From Corynebacterium tuberculostearicum (lineage in GTDB: Bacteria; Actinomycetota; Actinomycetes; Mycobacteriales; Mycobacteriaceae), in assembly GCF_030506365.1 (NCBI RefSeq), contig NZ_CP073092.1:1612001-1676000 (forward strand): 64,000 bases of DNA. Reading direction: 5' to 3'. The notes under the pieces are model-generated. The model saw nothing but the letters and a program-made list of their open reading frames with translations. It made no database searches and was not told the origin of the DNA. A program made the position numbers and the translations under genes. This document shows positions 35,735 to 43,576 of this stretch, piece by piece; position 1 is the stretch's first letter, and each line of letters opens with the position of its first letter.

Positions 35735-37108
35735 ATGTTCATCAGCATCTTCGATATGTTCAAGATTGGCATCGGCCCCTCAAGCTCACACACTCTTGGG
35801 CCAATGAAAGCCGGCAAAGCTTTCGTGGACGAGCTCAAGGAAAAGGACCTCTTTGACAAGGTCACTCGAGTTCAGGCAAATGTCTACGGCTCCCTCTCCC
35901 TCACGGGAATCGGCCACTCCACCGACAAGGCCATCCTTCTCGGCCTCGCTGGTGAAGAGCCAGAGACGGTTGATATCGACGGCATCTCCGAATTCATGAA
36001 GAACGTCCGCAGCAGCGAGAAGCTCATGCTGGGCGGCTCCCACGAGGTAGAATTCCCCAAGGACGGCGGCTTCTTCTTCCATGACGAGTACCTCCCGATG
36101 CACGAAAACGGCATGTGCCTTATCGCCTTCGCTGGCGAGGAAGACATCCTGCACAAGACCTACTACTCAGTCGGCGGCGGTTTCATCGTCAAGCAGGAAG
36201 ACTTTGCCAAGCGCACGGACGCCAAGGTTGATATCCCCTTCCCATACGCCAGCGCCGCAGAGATGCTTGAGCTGTGCGAGAAGAACAACATGACCCTCCC
36301 GGAGCTTGGCCTTGCCAACGAGTTGGCACTTCGTTCCGAAGAAGAGGTCAACGAGCACCTGCGCAAGGTTCGCGATGTCATGTACACCGGCATCAAGCGC
36401 GGCTCCGCTACCGACGGCCCGCTCCCAGGTTCCCTGCTGGTCCCCCGCCGCGCCGCTGCCCTCAAGCGCCGCTTGGAGCAGTCCGAACCGCATGATGGTC
36501 TGAACATCCTCAGCTGGGTCAACATGTTCGCACTGGCCATCTCCGAGGAGAATGCATCCTGCGGCCGCGTTGTTACCGCTCCTACGAACGGCGCCTGCGG
36601 CGTTGTTCCGGCAGTACTGGCTTACTACGACAAGTTCGTTGAGCCCGTTACCACCGAGATGTTTGCTGATTACATCTTCGCCTGCAACCAGATTGCTTCC
36701 CTGTACAAGATGAACGCTTCCATCTCGGGCGCTGAGGTCGGCTGCCAGGGAGAAGTTGGTGTAGCGTGCTCCATGGCTGCTGGCGGTCTCGCCCAGCTCA
36801 TGGGCGCTACCCCAGAGCAGGTATGCATCGCAGCTGAGATTGGCATGGAGCACAAGCTAGGCCTGACCTGTGACCCAGTCCTTGGACAGGTTCAGGTACC
36901 CTGCATTGAGCGCAACGCTGTCGCTGCCGTTGACTCCATCACAAGCGCCCGCATGGCGCTGGAGCGCGAGAGCAAGCCATGTGTTTCTTTGGACGAAGTC
37001 ATCTGGACCATGTATAAGACTGGTAAGGATATGAACGCCAAGTATAGGGAGACCTCACAAGGTGGCCTGGCTCTAGCAGTTCACCCACCAGTTCCGGTGT
37101 GCGGATAG
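35735..37108 (+). CDS. sdaA: L-serine ammonia-lyase (iron-sulfur type, single chain)
   Basis: A 457-residue enzyme converting L-serine to pyruvate and ammonia. The N-terminal beta domain begins with FDMFKIGIGPSSSHTLGPM (residues 5-23) and the C-terminal alpha domain has the [4Fe-4S] cysteines in AEVGCQGEVGVACSMAAGG and KLGLTCDPVLG, plus GRVVTAPTNGACG. The single-chain layout matches SdaA of Gram-negative and high-GC Gram-positive bacteria. AAGGAAAG precedes the ATG. With the permease it forms a serine-utilisation operon, closed by a strong terminator. Confidence 0.96.
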   Translation: MFISIFDMFKIGIGPSSSHTLGPMKAGKAFVDELKEKDLFDKVTRVQANVYGSLSLTGIGHSTDKAILLGLAGEEPETVDIDGISEFMKNVRSSEKLMLGGSHEVEFPKDGGFFFHDEYLPMHENGMCLIAFAGEEDILHKTYYSVGGGFIVKQEDFAKRTDAKVDIPFPYASAAEMLELCEKNNMTLPELGLANELALRSEEEVNEHLRKVRDVMYTGIKRGSATDGPLPGSLLVPRRAAALKRRLEQSEPHDGLNILSWVNMFALAISEENASCGRVVTAPTNGACGVVPAVLAYYDKFVEPVTTEMFADYIFACNQIASLYKMNASISGAEVGCQGEVGVACSMAAGGLAQLMGATPEQVCIAAEIGMEHKLGLTCDPVLGQVQVPCIERNAVAAVDSITSARMALERESKPCVSLDEVIWTMYKTGKDMNAKYRETSQGGLALAVHPPVPVCG

Positions 37109-37133
37109 AGACCACCCTATAAAGAAGCGATGA

Positions 37134-37181
37134 GCCGGGTGAGCACAGCGCTAAGCCGCTTGTGTTCACCCGGCTTTCTTG
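37134..37181 (+). terminator. Terminator of sdaA
   Basis: A 15-base-pair stem (37134-37148 with 37162-37176, one G-U) followed by TTCTT. It separates sdaA from the downstream regulator, which therefore has its own promoter. Confidence 0.85.
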
Positions 37182-37253
37182 GCGCTACTCCCCCCTTTCG
37201 CCTATTCGCTTCCGTGTGATATCTTCTCTATAACCTGACAGGAATTAAAGGAC

Positions 37254-38051
37254 ATGCTTCAGCTAATGAACTTCCCTAGCGGCAATGCCTCCGAAGACAA
37301 CTTCCTCGAGCAGTACATTCCCCTCGTCGAATTCCTCGGTAAGGCAATGGGCCCCAACACCGAAATCGTACTTCACGATCTCGACGTCCCCGATAAATCC
37401 ATCATGGCCATCGCCAACGGCCACATCTCCGGCCGGCAGCTAGGCGGCCCGGTGACCGATTTCGCTTTGTGGTTTATGAAACAAGGCGATGCCGCAGCAA
37501 TACCCATGATGACCGGCTACCGCGCCGTCAATGCGGAAGGCAAGATTTGCCGCTCTTCAAGCTACTTCATCCGAGATGACTCCGGCCATATGCGCGGCAT
37601 GCTGTGCATCAATGTTGATGTCTCCGAGTTGGTACACATTCGCGATGCTGCCGCCGCACTTATCGGCAACGCCGATGATCCCGCATTTGATAAGTCAAAG
37701 GCCTTCGGCGGCTACCCCGGCGCAGAGGAGCAACCCCAGCGCCCCGTAGCGGTACCTGACCCAGTTCCAGAAGAAGTAGCTGAAGAGACTGCAGAAGAGC
37801 CTGAAAGCGAAGAAGTAAGCGAGTCTCTGCGTTCTAACGTGGAGCACCTTCTCGATTCCATGCTGAACTCTGCGATTTCCAACCAGAGCACGCCAGTTCC
37901 TCGCATGCAGCGCGAAGAGCGTCTCGAGGTGGTTTCTGACCTTGAGGATGCAGGATTCTTCCTTCTTAAAGGCGGAATTGCCGCAGCTGCAGAGCGCCTC
38001 GGCGTATCTGAGCCCACCATCTACCGCTACCTCGTACAGGTGCGTGGATAG
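37254..38051 (+). CDS. YheO-type transcription regulator (PAS-like domain plus HTH)
   Basis: A 265-residue protein. The N-terminal YheO-type PAS-like domain spans residues 10-130 (FLGKAMGPNTEIVLHDL, MTGYRAVNAEGKICRSSSYFI, MLCINVDVS). A 70-residue acidic, Pro/Glu-rich linker follows, longer than usual, and the C-terminal HTH (GIAAAAERLGVSEPTIYRYL) resembles that of DauR. Family members respond to amino acids or their catabolites and control amino acid catabolic genes. Position right after sdaC-sdaA makes that operon the likely target, with the palindromes at 34.1-34.2 kb as candidate sites. Confidence 0.85.
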   Translation: MLQLMNFPSGNASEDNFLEQYIPLVEFLGKAMGPNTEIVLHDLDVPDKSIMAIANGHISGRQLGGPVTDFALWFMKQGDAAAIPMMTGYRAVNAEGKICRSSSYFIRDDSGHMRGMLCINVDVSELVHIRDAAAALIGNADDPAFDKSKAFGGYPGAEEQPQRPVAVPDPVPEEVAEETAEEPESEEVSESLRSNVEHLLDSMLNSAISNQSTPVPRMQREERLEVVSDLEDAGFFLLKGGIAAAAERLGVSEPTIYRYLVQVRG

Positions 38052-38088
38052 TAGTTCCACATTTCTAGCTACTCGCCGCTCGTAGCCG

Positions 38089-38150
38089 TTCCCCGTGGTA
38101 CCTCTCCCCCGAAAAGGTGGAGTTGTACCACGGGGAACAACTGTTTTTAA
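38089..38150 (+). terminator. Terminator of the YheO-type regulator
   Basis: GTTCCCCGTGGTAC (38089-38102) pairs perfectly with 38126-38139 and is followed by AACTGTTTTT. Confidence 0.85.
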
Positions 38151-38166
38151 TGATTCTCTCCGCACC

Positions 38167-38193
38167 GGGAACTAAATCGCTACAGACTCCGTT
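38167..38193 (+). promoter_or_regulatory. Candidate SigH-type promoter of sigB
   Basis: GGGAAC (38167-38172) and CGTT (38190-38193) are 17 bases apart, matching the GGAA...GTT form of corynebacterial SigH promoters. The implied leader is about 35 bases. SigH control of sigB is known in C. glutamicum; here it is inferred from the match. Confidence 0.45.
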
Positions 38194-38233
38194 GTACTTT
38201 GTGAAACCGGCGACAAATTCAGGAGGCTTCACT

Positions 38234-39247
38234 ATGACGAAGACATCTGCCACCACCGCCAAGGGCACTTCAAGTGCCACTACTGATGAAGAACAGGAAG
38301 TAGACCGCGGATCTCGCCGCAACCAAACCAACGATAATCCTTCTGCCGACCTCGTCCGCGTTTACCTCAACGGCATCGGCAAGACCGCACTACTCAGCGC
38401 GGAAGATGAGGTAGAACTCGCTCAGGCCATTGAGGTTGGTCTGTACGCGGAGTACAAGCTCAATAACGCAGAAAAGCTCACCCGCGCAGAAAAGCGCGAC
38501 CTTAAGATCCTCGCCCGTGAAGGCAAGAAGGCACGCTCCCACCTGCTCGAAGCCAACCTGCGCCTCGTTGTCTCGCTGGCAAAGCGTTACACCGGCCGCG
38601 GTATGCCACTGCTGGATCTCATCCAGGAGGGCAACTTGGGTCTTATCCGCGCAATGGAGAAGTTCGATTACGCCAAGGGATTTAAGTTCTCCACTTATGC
38701 CACGTGGTGGATCCGCCAGGCGATTACCCGCGGCATGGCTGACCAGTCCCGCACCATTCGCCTCCCAGTCCACTTGGTGGAGCAGGTAAACAAGCTTTCC
38801 CGCATTAAGCGCGAGATGTATCAATCCTTGGGCCGCGAAGCTACTAACGAGGAGCTTTCGGAAGAATCCGGTATTGATGAGAACAAGATTGAGATGCTGC
38901 TGCGCCAGTCGCGCGATCCGGTCTCTCTCGATATGCCGGTAGGTACCGATGAAGAAGCTCCTTTGGGTGACTTCATCGAAGACGCGGAAGCTACCGATGC
39001 TGAAACTGCGGTCGTCGCTTCTATGCGCCACTCCGATATCCGCGGTGTGATTGACACCTTGGAAAAGCGCGAGCAGGACGTCATCCGCCTGCGCTACGGC
39101 CTCGATGATGGTGTTCCGCGCACCTTGGATCAGATTGGTCGCCGCTTCGGCCTCTCGCGCGAGCGTGTACGCCAGATTGAGCGCGAAGTCATGGCAAAGC
39201 TGCGCGATGGCAACCGCGCCGATCGCCTGCGCGAGTACGCTTTGTAA
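38234..39247 (+). CDS. sigB: Primary-like (group 2) sigma factor SigB
   Basis: A 337-residue sigma-70 protein with regions 1.2 ([21 protein letters not shown]), 2.4 ([19 protein letters not shown]), 3 and 4.2 ([20 protein letters not shown]). It lacks the long basic and acidic tail of SigA. Group 2 sigma factors of corynebacteria serve stress and stationary-phase transcription. AGGAGG lies seven bases before the ATG. Synteny with dtxR and galE downstream matches other corynebacteria. Confidence 0.95.
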   Translation: MTKTSATTAKGTSSATTDEEQEVDRGSRRNQTNDNPSADLVRVYLNGIGKTALLSAEDEVELAQAIEVGLYAEYKLNNAEKLTRAEKRDLKILAREGKKARSHLLEANLRLVVSLAKRYTGRGMPLLDLIQEGNLGLIRAMEKFDYAKGFKFSTYATWWIRQAITRGMADQSRTIRLPVHLVEQVNKLSRIKREMYQSLGREATNEELSEESGIDENKIEMLLRQSRDPVSLDMPVGTDEEAPLGDFIEDAEATDAETAVVASMRHSDIRGVIDTLEKREQDVIRLRYGLDDGVPRTLDQIGRRFGLSRERVRQIEREVMAKLRDGNRADRLREYAL

Positions 39248-39280
39248 TCCTCACCTACTGCATTCGGCAGCACACCCTCT

Positions 39281-39323
39281 CCCCGGGCCCATTTGGCAAC
39301 GTACCGCCATGGGCTCGGGGTTT
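39281..39323 (+). terminator. Terminator of sigB
   Basis: CCCCGGGCCCAT (39281-39292) pairs with ATGGGCTCGGGG (39309-39320, one G-U) and TTT follows. Confidence 0.75.
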
Positions 39324-39367
39324 GGCGTTGATAAGGCATCGGCTTGGTTCCTAGCGGCGAGCCAAGC

Positions 39368-39386
39368 CTTAGGTAGGCTAATCTGG
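39368..39386. promoter_or_regulatory. Weak DtxR-box-like sequence upstream of dtxR
   Basis: CTTAGGTAGGCTAATCTGG shares the central AGGCTAA and in total about 12 of 19 positions with the consensus TTAGGTTAGGCTAACCTAA. It lies about 85 bases before the dtxR start. A single-base deletion in the left arm would improve the match. Confidence 0.3.
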
Positions 39387-39469
39387 ACTGCAGAGTCTAG
39401 AAAGCGCTTTCCCGTTCTTGGGCGGGACTATAGCCGCGTAACTGTATTCACACAGAAAGGTATGCCCAC

Positions 39470-40147
39470 GTGAGGGACCTAGTTGATACAACGGAGATGT
39501 ATCTGCGGACCATCTACGAGCTAGAGGAAGAAGGCATTACTCCCCTGCGCGCCCGCATTGCGGAGCGTTTGGAGCAATCTGGGCCTACGGTTTCCCAGAC
39601 TGTAGCTCGCATGGAGCGCGATGGCCTTTTGCACGTGCGCACCGACCGCAGTTTGGATCTCACGGACAAGGGCCGCGACCTAGCTACCGCAGTCATGCGC
39701 AAGCACCGGTTGGCAGAGCGTTTGCTTACCGACGTCCTGGGGCTCGACATTGCCAAGGTCCACGACGAGGCCTGCCGGTGGGAGCACGTCATGAGTGAAG
39801 AGGTGGAAAAGCGCATGGTCGCCGTTCTCGATGACCCGACGCGGTCCCCCTTTGGCAATCCTATTCCGGCGCTGTCTGCACTTGGCTTCGATGTTCCGCA
39901 GACGGATCAGGGCACCCGGGCGGTCGATCTCCCCAATGGCGAGCAGGTCTCCGCGACCGTCATCCAGGTCAATGAAATCCTGCAGGTTGATGATGGCACC
40001 TTCCAGGAGCTCACCGATGCCGGCATTCGTGTGGGCGCCAAGGTATCTGTGGTCAATAACAGCGGCACGATCACACTGTCGACACCGGAAGGTGGCAGCG
40101 TCGTGCTTTCCGACGATTTGGCGCACGCAGTGCGCGTGGAGGTATAG
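39470..40147 (+). CDS. dtxR: Iron-dependent repressor DtxR
   Basis: A 225-residue Fe(II)-activated repressor controlling iron uptake, haem and related genes. The winged helix occupies residues 1-70 ([20 protein letters not shown]), the dimerisation and metal-binding domain residues 75-140 with Met10, His98, Cys102, Glu105 and His106 all present (HDEACRWEH), and an SH3-like domain follows a Pro-poor linker. The sequence is nearly that of C. diphtheriae DtxR through residue 120. GTG start. It is two bases upstream of galE, the usual corynebacterial arrangement. Confidence 0.97.
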   Translation: MRDLVDTTEMYLRTIYELEEEGITPLRARIAERLEQSGPTVSQTVARMERDGLLHVRTDRSLDLTDKGRDLATAVMRKHRLAERLLTDVLGLDIAKVHDEACRWEHVMSEEVEKRMVAVLDDPTRSPFGNPIPALSALGFDVPQTDQGTRAVDLPNGEQVSATVIQVNEILQVDDGTFQELTDAGIRVGAKVSVVNNSGTITLSTPEGGSVVLSDDLAHAVRVEV

Positions 40148-40149
40148 CT

Positions 40150-41136
40150 ATGAAACTTCTCGTCACAGGTGGCGCCGGCTATGTAGGCAGCGTCTGCGCC
40201 GCAGTATTGGTCGAACAAGGCCATGACGTAACCATCATCGATAATTTCTCCACCGGCAACCGTGAGGCCGTTCCGGAAGCCGCCCGCGTCATCGAGGGCG
40301 ACGTCGCGGACAAGGCAGCCGATGTCCTGAGCGAAGGTGGGTTCGAAGGCGTCATTCACTTCGCTGCGCGCTCCTTGGTGGGTGAATCCGTCGAAAAACC
40401 AGATGAGTACTGGCAGCACAACGTCGTTACTACCCTGACGCTGCTGAATGCCATGCGGGATAACGACGTCAAAAACCTCGTCTTTTCCTCCACCGCTGCA
40501 ACCTACGGTGAGCCCGACCAAATCCCGATTACGGAAGACATGCCAACCCAGCCCACCAATCCGTATGGTGCGACCAAGCTGGCCATCGACTACATGATCA
40601 CGTCCTTTGCCCACGCCTACGGCCTGGGCGCTACCTCGCTGCGCTATTTCAATGTGGCTGGCGCCTACGGAAATATTGGCGAGAACCGCGAGGTAGAAAC
40701 CCACCTCATCCCCATCGTGTTGCAAGTTGCTTTGGGCCACCGGGATAAGATTTTCATGTTCGGTGATGACTGGGATACCGCAGACGGCACCCCAGTGCGT
40801 GACTACATCCATATCCGCGATCTAGCCGACGCCCACGTGCTTGCCCTCGAGTCCAATGAATCCGGCGCCCACCGCATTTACAACTTGGGTTCTGGCGATG
40901 GGTACTCCGTCAAGCAGGTCATCGAAATGTGCCGCAAGGTCACCGGCCACGACATTCCGGCTGAGGTGGCCCCGCGCCGCGCAGGCGACCCAGCTACGCT
41001 CATCGCTTCCTCTGAGAAGATTCAGCGGGAGCTCGGGTGGAATCCCACCCGAACGGACCTGGAAACCATCGTCACCGACGCGTGGAACTTCACCCGACAG
41101 CTTGGCGATAAGGCACATTCCGCAAAGCGGTCCTAG
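40150..41136 (+). CDS. galE: UDP-glucose 4-epimerase
   Basis: A 328-residue NAD-dependent short-chain dehydrogenase interconverting UDP-glucose and UDP-galactose, needed for arabinogalactan. The Rossmann motif GGAGYVGS is at residues 7-14, the catalytic Tyr-x3-Lys at [11 protein letters not shown] near residue 140, and the substrate region [12 protein letters not shown] near the end. It starts right behind dtxR and is probably co-transcribed with it. A convergent DUF4192 gene ends 12 bases beyond its stop. Confidence 0.95.
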   Translation: MKLLVTGGAGYVGSVCAAVLVEQGHDVTIIDNFSTGNREAVPEAARVIEGDVADKAADVLSEGGFEGVIHFAARSLVGESVEKPDEYWQHNVVTTLTLLNAMRDNDVKNLVFSSTAATYGEPDQIPITEDMPTQPTNPYGATKLAIDYMITSFAHAYGLGATSLRYFNVAGAYGNIGENREVETHLIPIVLQVALGHRDKIFMFGDDWDTADGTPVRDYIHIRDLADAHVLALESNESGAHRIYNLGSGDGYSVKQVIEMCRKVTGHDIPAEVAPRRAGDPATLIASSEKIQRELGWNPTRTDLETIVTDAWNFTRQLGDKAHSAKRS

Positions 41137-41148
41137 ACGCCGCGCGTG

Positions 41149-42234
41149 TTAGGCGGGGCTGTCGACGCGGAGCCCCGCCGCCTCGCGGGCTAGCTCGCAA
41201 CCATGGCATAGGCTGGAGACCAAGCGCTTTCCCATGCCGCTGCGATACCCCTGCGCTATGAGGCGCCCCAAATTGTGATGGGGCGCCTCTTCTACTACTA
41301 CGGAAAGCGCCGGACCGGCATAGATTCCGAATTCATGGGATACCTGGCTAGCAGCGTACAAAGCTAGGGCGTTGTAGCGAATAGGCCCTTGAAATGTTCG
41401 CGCAACCGCCAATAGAAGGTCCCCTGCTTCCTGCGGCGCGGAGACGAGCTCTGCAATGACCAGGTCACGGGTCCAAGTGGTAGACATCCACATAGCTGCC
41501 ACACACAACAATTCTTCATTTTCTAGGGTTTCCTCCAGCGATTCGACTTCGCTGAGCACATAGCGAACATCGGCAATGAGGTGTTTGACCACCTGCACTG
41601 GATCTGTAGTGCCGTACCCGTGCCCGGCGCGCAATTGGCGGGCAATCTCTTCGGCGCATCGCTCCATGGCCCTAATCTCTTCTTCCCCAAAGTAGGGGTT
41701 CGGGTCCTTAAAGCGCTGGACCAAGTCATGACGGCTAAGTTCCGGAAGCATGCCATTATTCACGCAGGCGCGCATCGTGTGGCTCGTCGAGATGGCGGGT
41801 ATGGTTCCTTCCATCCAATTCTGCAGCGGGCCCTCGCCGCCTTCTGTGGCGTGGCCAAAGATGAGGTCATAGGCGGTATCGGTGGATAGTTCTTCGGCCA
41901 GCCAGCAGGCATCGATGCCCATACCTGTCCGGTCTTGGAAATGGTAAAGAGACTGCAGAATATCCCAAAGCTCTCCCTCCTCGCGTTGGGAGAGCACGAA
42001 GCAGAAGTTGATTTCGGGATTTCCGCAGTGAAACGCTTCCATCACTTCGTGCAGGGCACCAGGCACATCGTGCAGATCGAGGCGGGCTACTGGTCCGATG
42101 CTGTGTCCGCGTTGGCTGGGTTGGATGGAGATGAGGATGACTGATTCGGTGGGAAAGAATCCGAGGATTCCTGGAATATTGGCGAGGATATCGCCGGGCG
42201 TACGGATGGGCTGAGTTGGTGTTGTGATGTCCAT
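41149..42234 (-). CDS. DUF4192 protein
   Basis: A 361-residue soluble protein. The N-terminus TPGDILANIPGILGFFPTESVILI is the hallmark of DUF4192, an actinobacterial family of unknown function, and the C-terminal half is helical with several Trp, Cys and His residues (SSLCHGCELAREAAG). The ATG at 42234 gives the usual start of the family; the open frame continues upstream without support. No operon partners: galE is convergent and PAC2 is divergent. Confidence 0.85.
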   Translation of the reverse strand: MDITTPTQPIRTPGDILANIPGILGFFPTESVILISIQPSQRGHSIGPVARLDLHDVPGALHEVMEAFHCGNPEINFCFVLSQREEGELWDILQSLYHFQDRTGMGIDACWLAEELSTDTAYDLIFGHATEGGEGPLQNWMEGTIPAISTSHTMRACVNNGMLPELSRHDLVQRFKDPNPYFGEEEIRAMERCAEEIARQLRAGHGYGTTDPVQVVKHLIADVRYVLSEVESLEETLENEELLCVAAMWMSTTWTRDLVIAELVSAPQEAGDLLLAVARTFQGPIRYNALALYAASQVSHEFGIYAGPALSVVVEEAPHHNLGRLIAQGYRSGMGKRLVSSLCHGCELAREAAGLRVDSPA

Positions 42235-42320
42235 AGCCCCAGCTTCAAACACGCGCGCAACTGTGCATAGGCCAATTAGTGCTAGGTAAGGGGGATCTGT
42301 GGATAGGTGGGGTGAAGGGG

Positions 42321-42333
42321 GCGTCGGCAAGCG
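42321..42333 (+). repeat. Intergenic copy of the GCGTCGGCAAGCG word
   Basis: Exact copy preceded by a G-run, in the 243-base gap between the divergent DUF4192 and PAC2 genes. It is followed by GCTTTTCC but I see no hairpin. The rest of the gap holds a near-match to a DnaA box (TGTGGATAG, about 42298). Confidence 0.65.
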
Positions 42334-42477
42334 GCTTTTCCACACCCCGCCCGGAATTGCGCTGGCAATGCGCAGCGGTTTGGGGCACAATTGTTTATTT
42401 AGCCTCGCAGTGCGCGCGGGAATAGTAAGCACGCACGCGGCGTTGGGGTAGGTAAGAAAGCAAGGAGGTAACACAAC

Positions 42478-43542
42478 ATGCACGAAGAAGATCGCCGCAT
42501 GTATGAGCTGGAATATCCGGCTCCGGTGATTAGGGATGATTCCGGTGACGGACAAGGCCCCACCATGATTGTTGCCATGCACGGATATGCTGACGCTGGC
42601 CAGGCCATTGAGGCAAGTGCTGACCACCTGAAGGCCGCTTTGGAAGGCCGTCAGCTGGCATCGTTTAACTCTGATGAGCTGATTGATTACCGCTCGCGCC
42701 GCCCAGCCATCACGATTGATAAGGATCGGGCGCTGGAAATCGAGTCCATGGATCTTGGTATTAAGGTCCTGCGCGATAATTCCGGCAAGACCTTCCTACT
42801 GCTGTCTGGCCCTGAACCAGACATGCGCTGGGAGGCGTTCACTACGGCCGTGGTGAAGCTGGTGGAAAAGTTCAATATTGAAGACACCATCATGCTCTAT
42901 GCCGCGCCGATGCCGGTGCCGCATACCCGCCCCACGGTGGTCACGGCCCATGGCACCTCCTCCCGCTTGACCGAGCACATGCTCTCGATGGATTCCACCA
43001 TGATGGTGCCAGGCTCCGCCGCGCTGTACTTGGAAAAGGCTCTGGCGGATAAGCACCGCACGGTGGCTGGATATACCGTCCACGTGCCGCATTATTTGGC
43101 CGCTTCGCCTTATCCGCAGGCCACGTACCAGTTGTTGGATTCGGTGGCTCGGGCGGCGCGCCTCAATATTCCTTTGGGCAGCATTGAGGCCGATATTTCT
43201 CGCGTGGAAAGCCAGCTGGAGGAGCAAGTTGGTGGCTCGGATGAGATTGAAGGCGTAGTCCAACAACTCGAGCAGCAGTATGACGCTTATATGGAGCGCT
43301 ACCGCAAGGAGCATCCGCAGGCAATCATGCCTGGCGAGGAGCCCATGCCTACCGGTGAGGAAATCAGCGAGGAATTCCAGGCATTCTTGGCTTCCTTGGA
43401 TGAAGAAGAAAGCCAGCAGATCATCAATACCGAGATCGATGACCGCGAAGATTCCGCCGAGGAGGAAGGCCCGCAGTCCGATGATGGGAAGGATGGCCCT
43501 GATTCTACTTCGGGCGAGGGCGACTTAGGTGACGATATCTAA
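42478..43542 (+). CDS. PAC2-family protein
   Basis: A 354-residue protein with a PAC2 (proteasome assembly chaperone 2-like) domain over residues 10-250 (MIVAMHGYADAGQAIE, FLLLSGPEPDMRWEAF, YTVHVPHYLAASPYPQA) and a very acidic tail of about 80 residues. The fold resembles purine nucleoside phosphorylase. PAC2 proteins are conserved in actinobacteria, including corynebacteria that lack a core proteasome, so the role must be different; it is unknown. AAGGAGG lies before the ATG. It precedes the DUF3516 helicase by 34 bases, so co-transcription is likely. Confidence 0.87.
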   Translation: MHEEDRRMYELEYPAPVIRDDSGDGQGPTMIVAMHGYADAGQAIEASADHLKAALEGRQLASFNSDELIDYRSRRPAITIDKDRALEIESMDLGIKVLRDNSGKTFLLLSGPEPDMRWEAFTTAVVKLVEKFNIEDTIMLYAAPMPVPHTRPTVVTAHGTSSRLTEHMLSMDSTMMVPGSAALYLEKALADKHRTVAGYTVHVPHYLAASPYPQATYQLLDSVARAARLNIPLGSIEADISRVESQLEEQVGGSDEIEGVVQQLEQQYDAYMERYRKEHPQAIMPGEEPMPTGEEISEEFQAFLASLDEEESQQIINTEIDDREDSAEEEGPQSDDGKDGPDSTSGEGDLGDDI

Positions 43543-43576
43543 CTAACCCGCCCCCATCGCCGCTAAGGTGGTGGGG

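Noticed and set aside
34819..35865. A 348-codon minus-strand frame opposite the serine permease
   Set aside because: It spans the permease 3' end and the sdaA start, is highly acidic and low in complexity, and has no plausible promoter.
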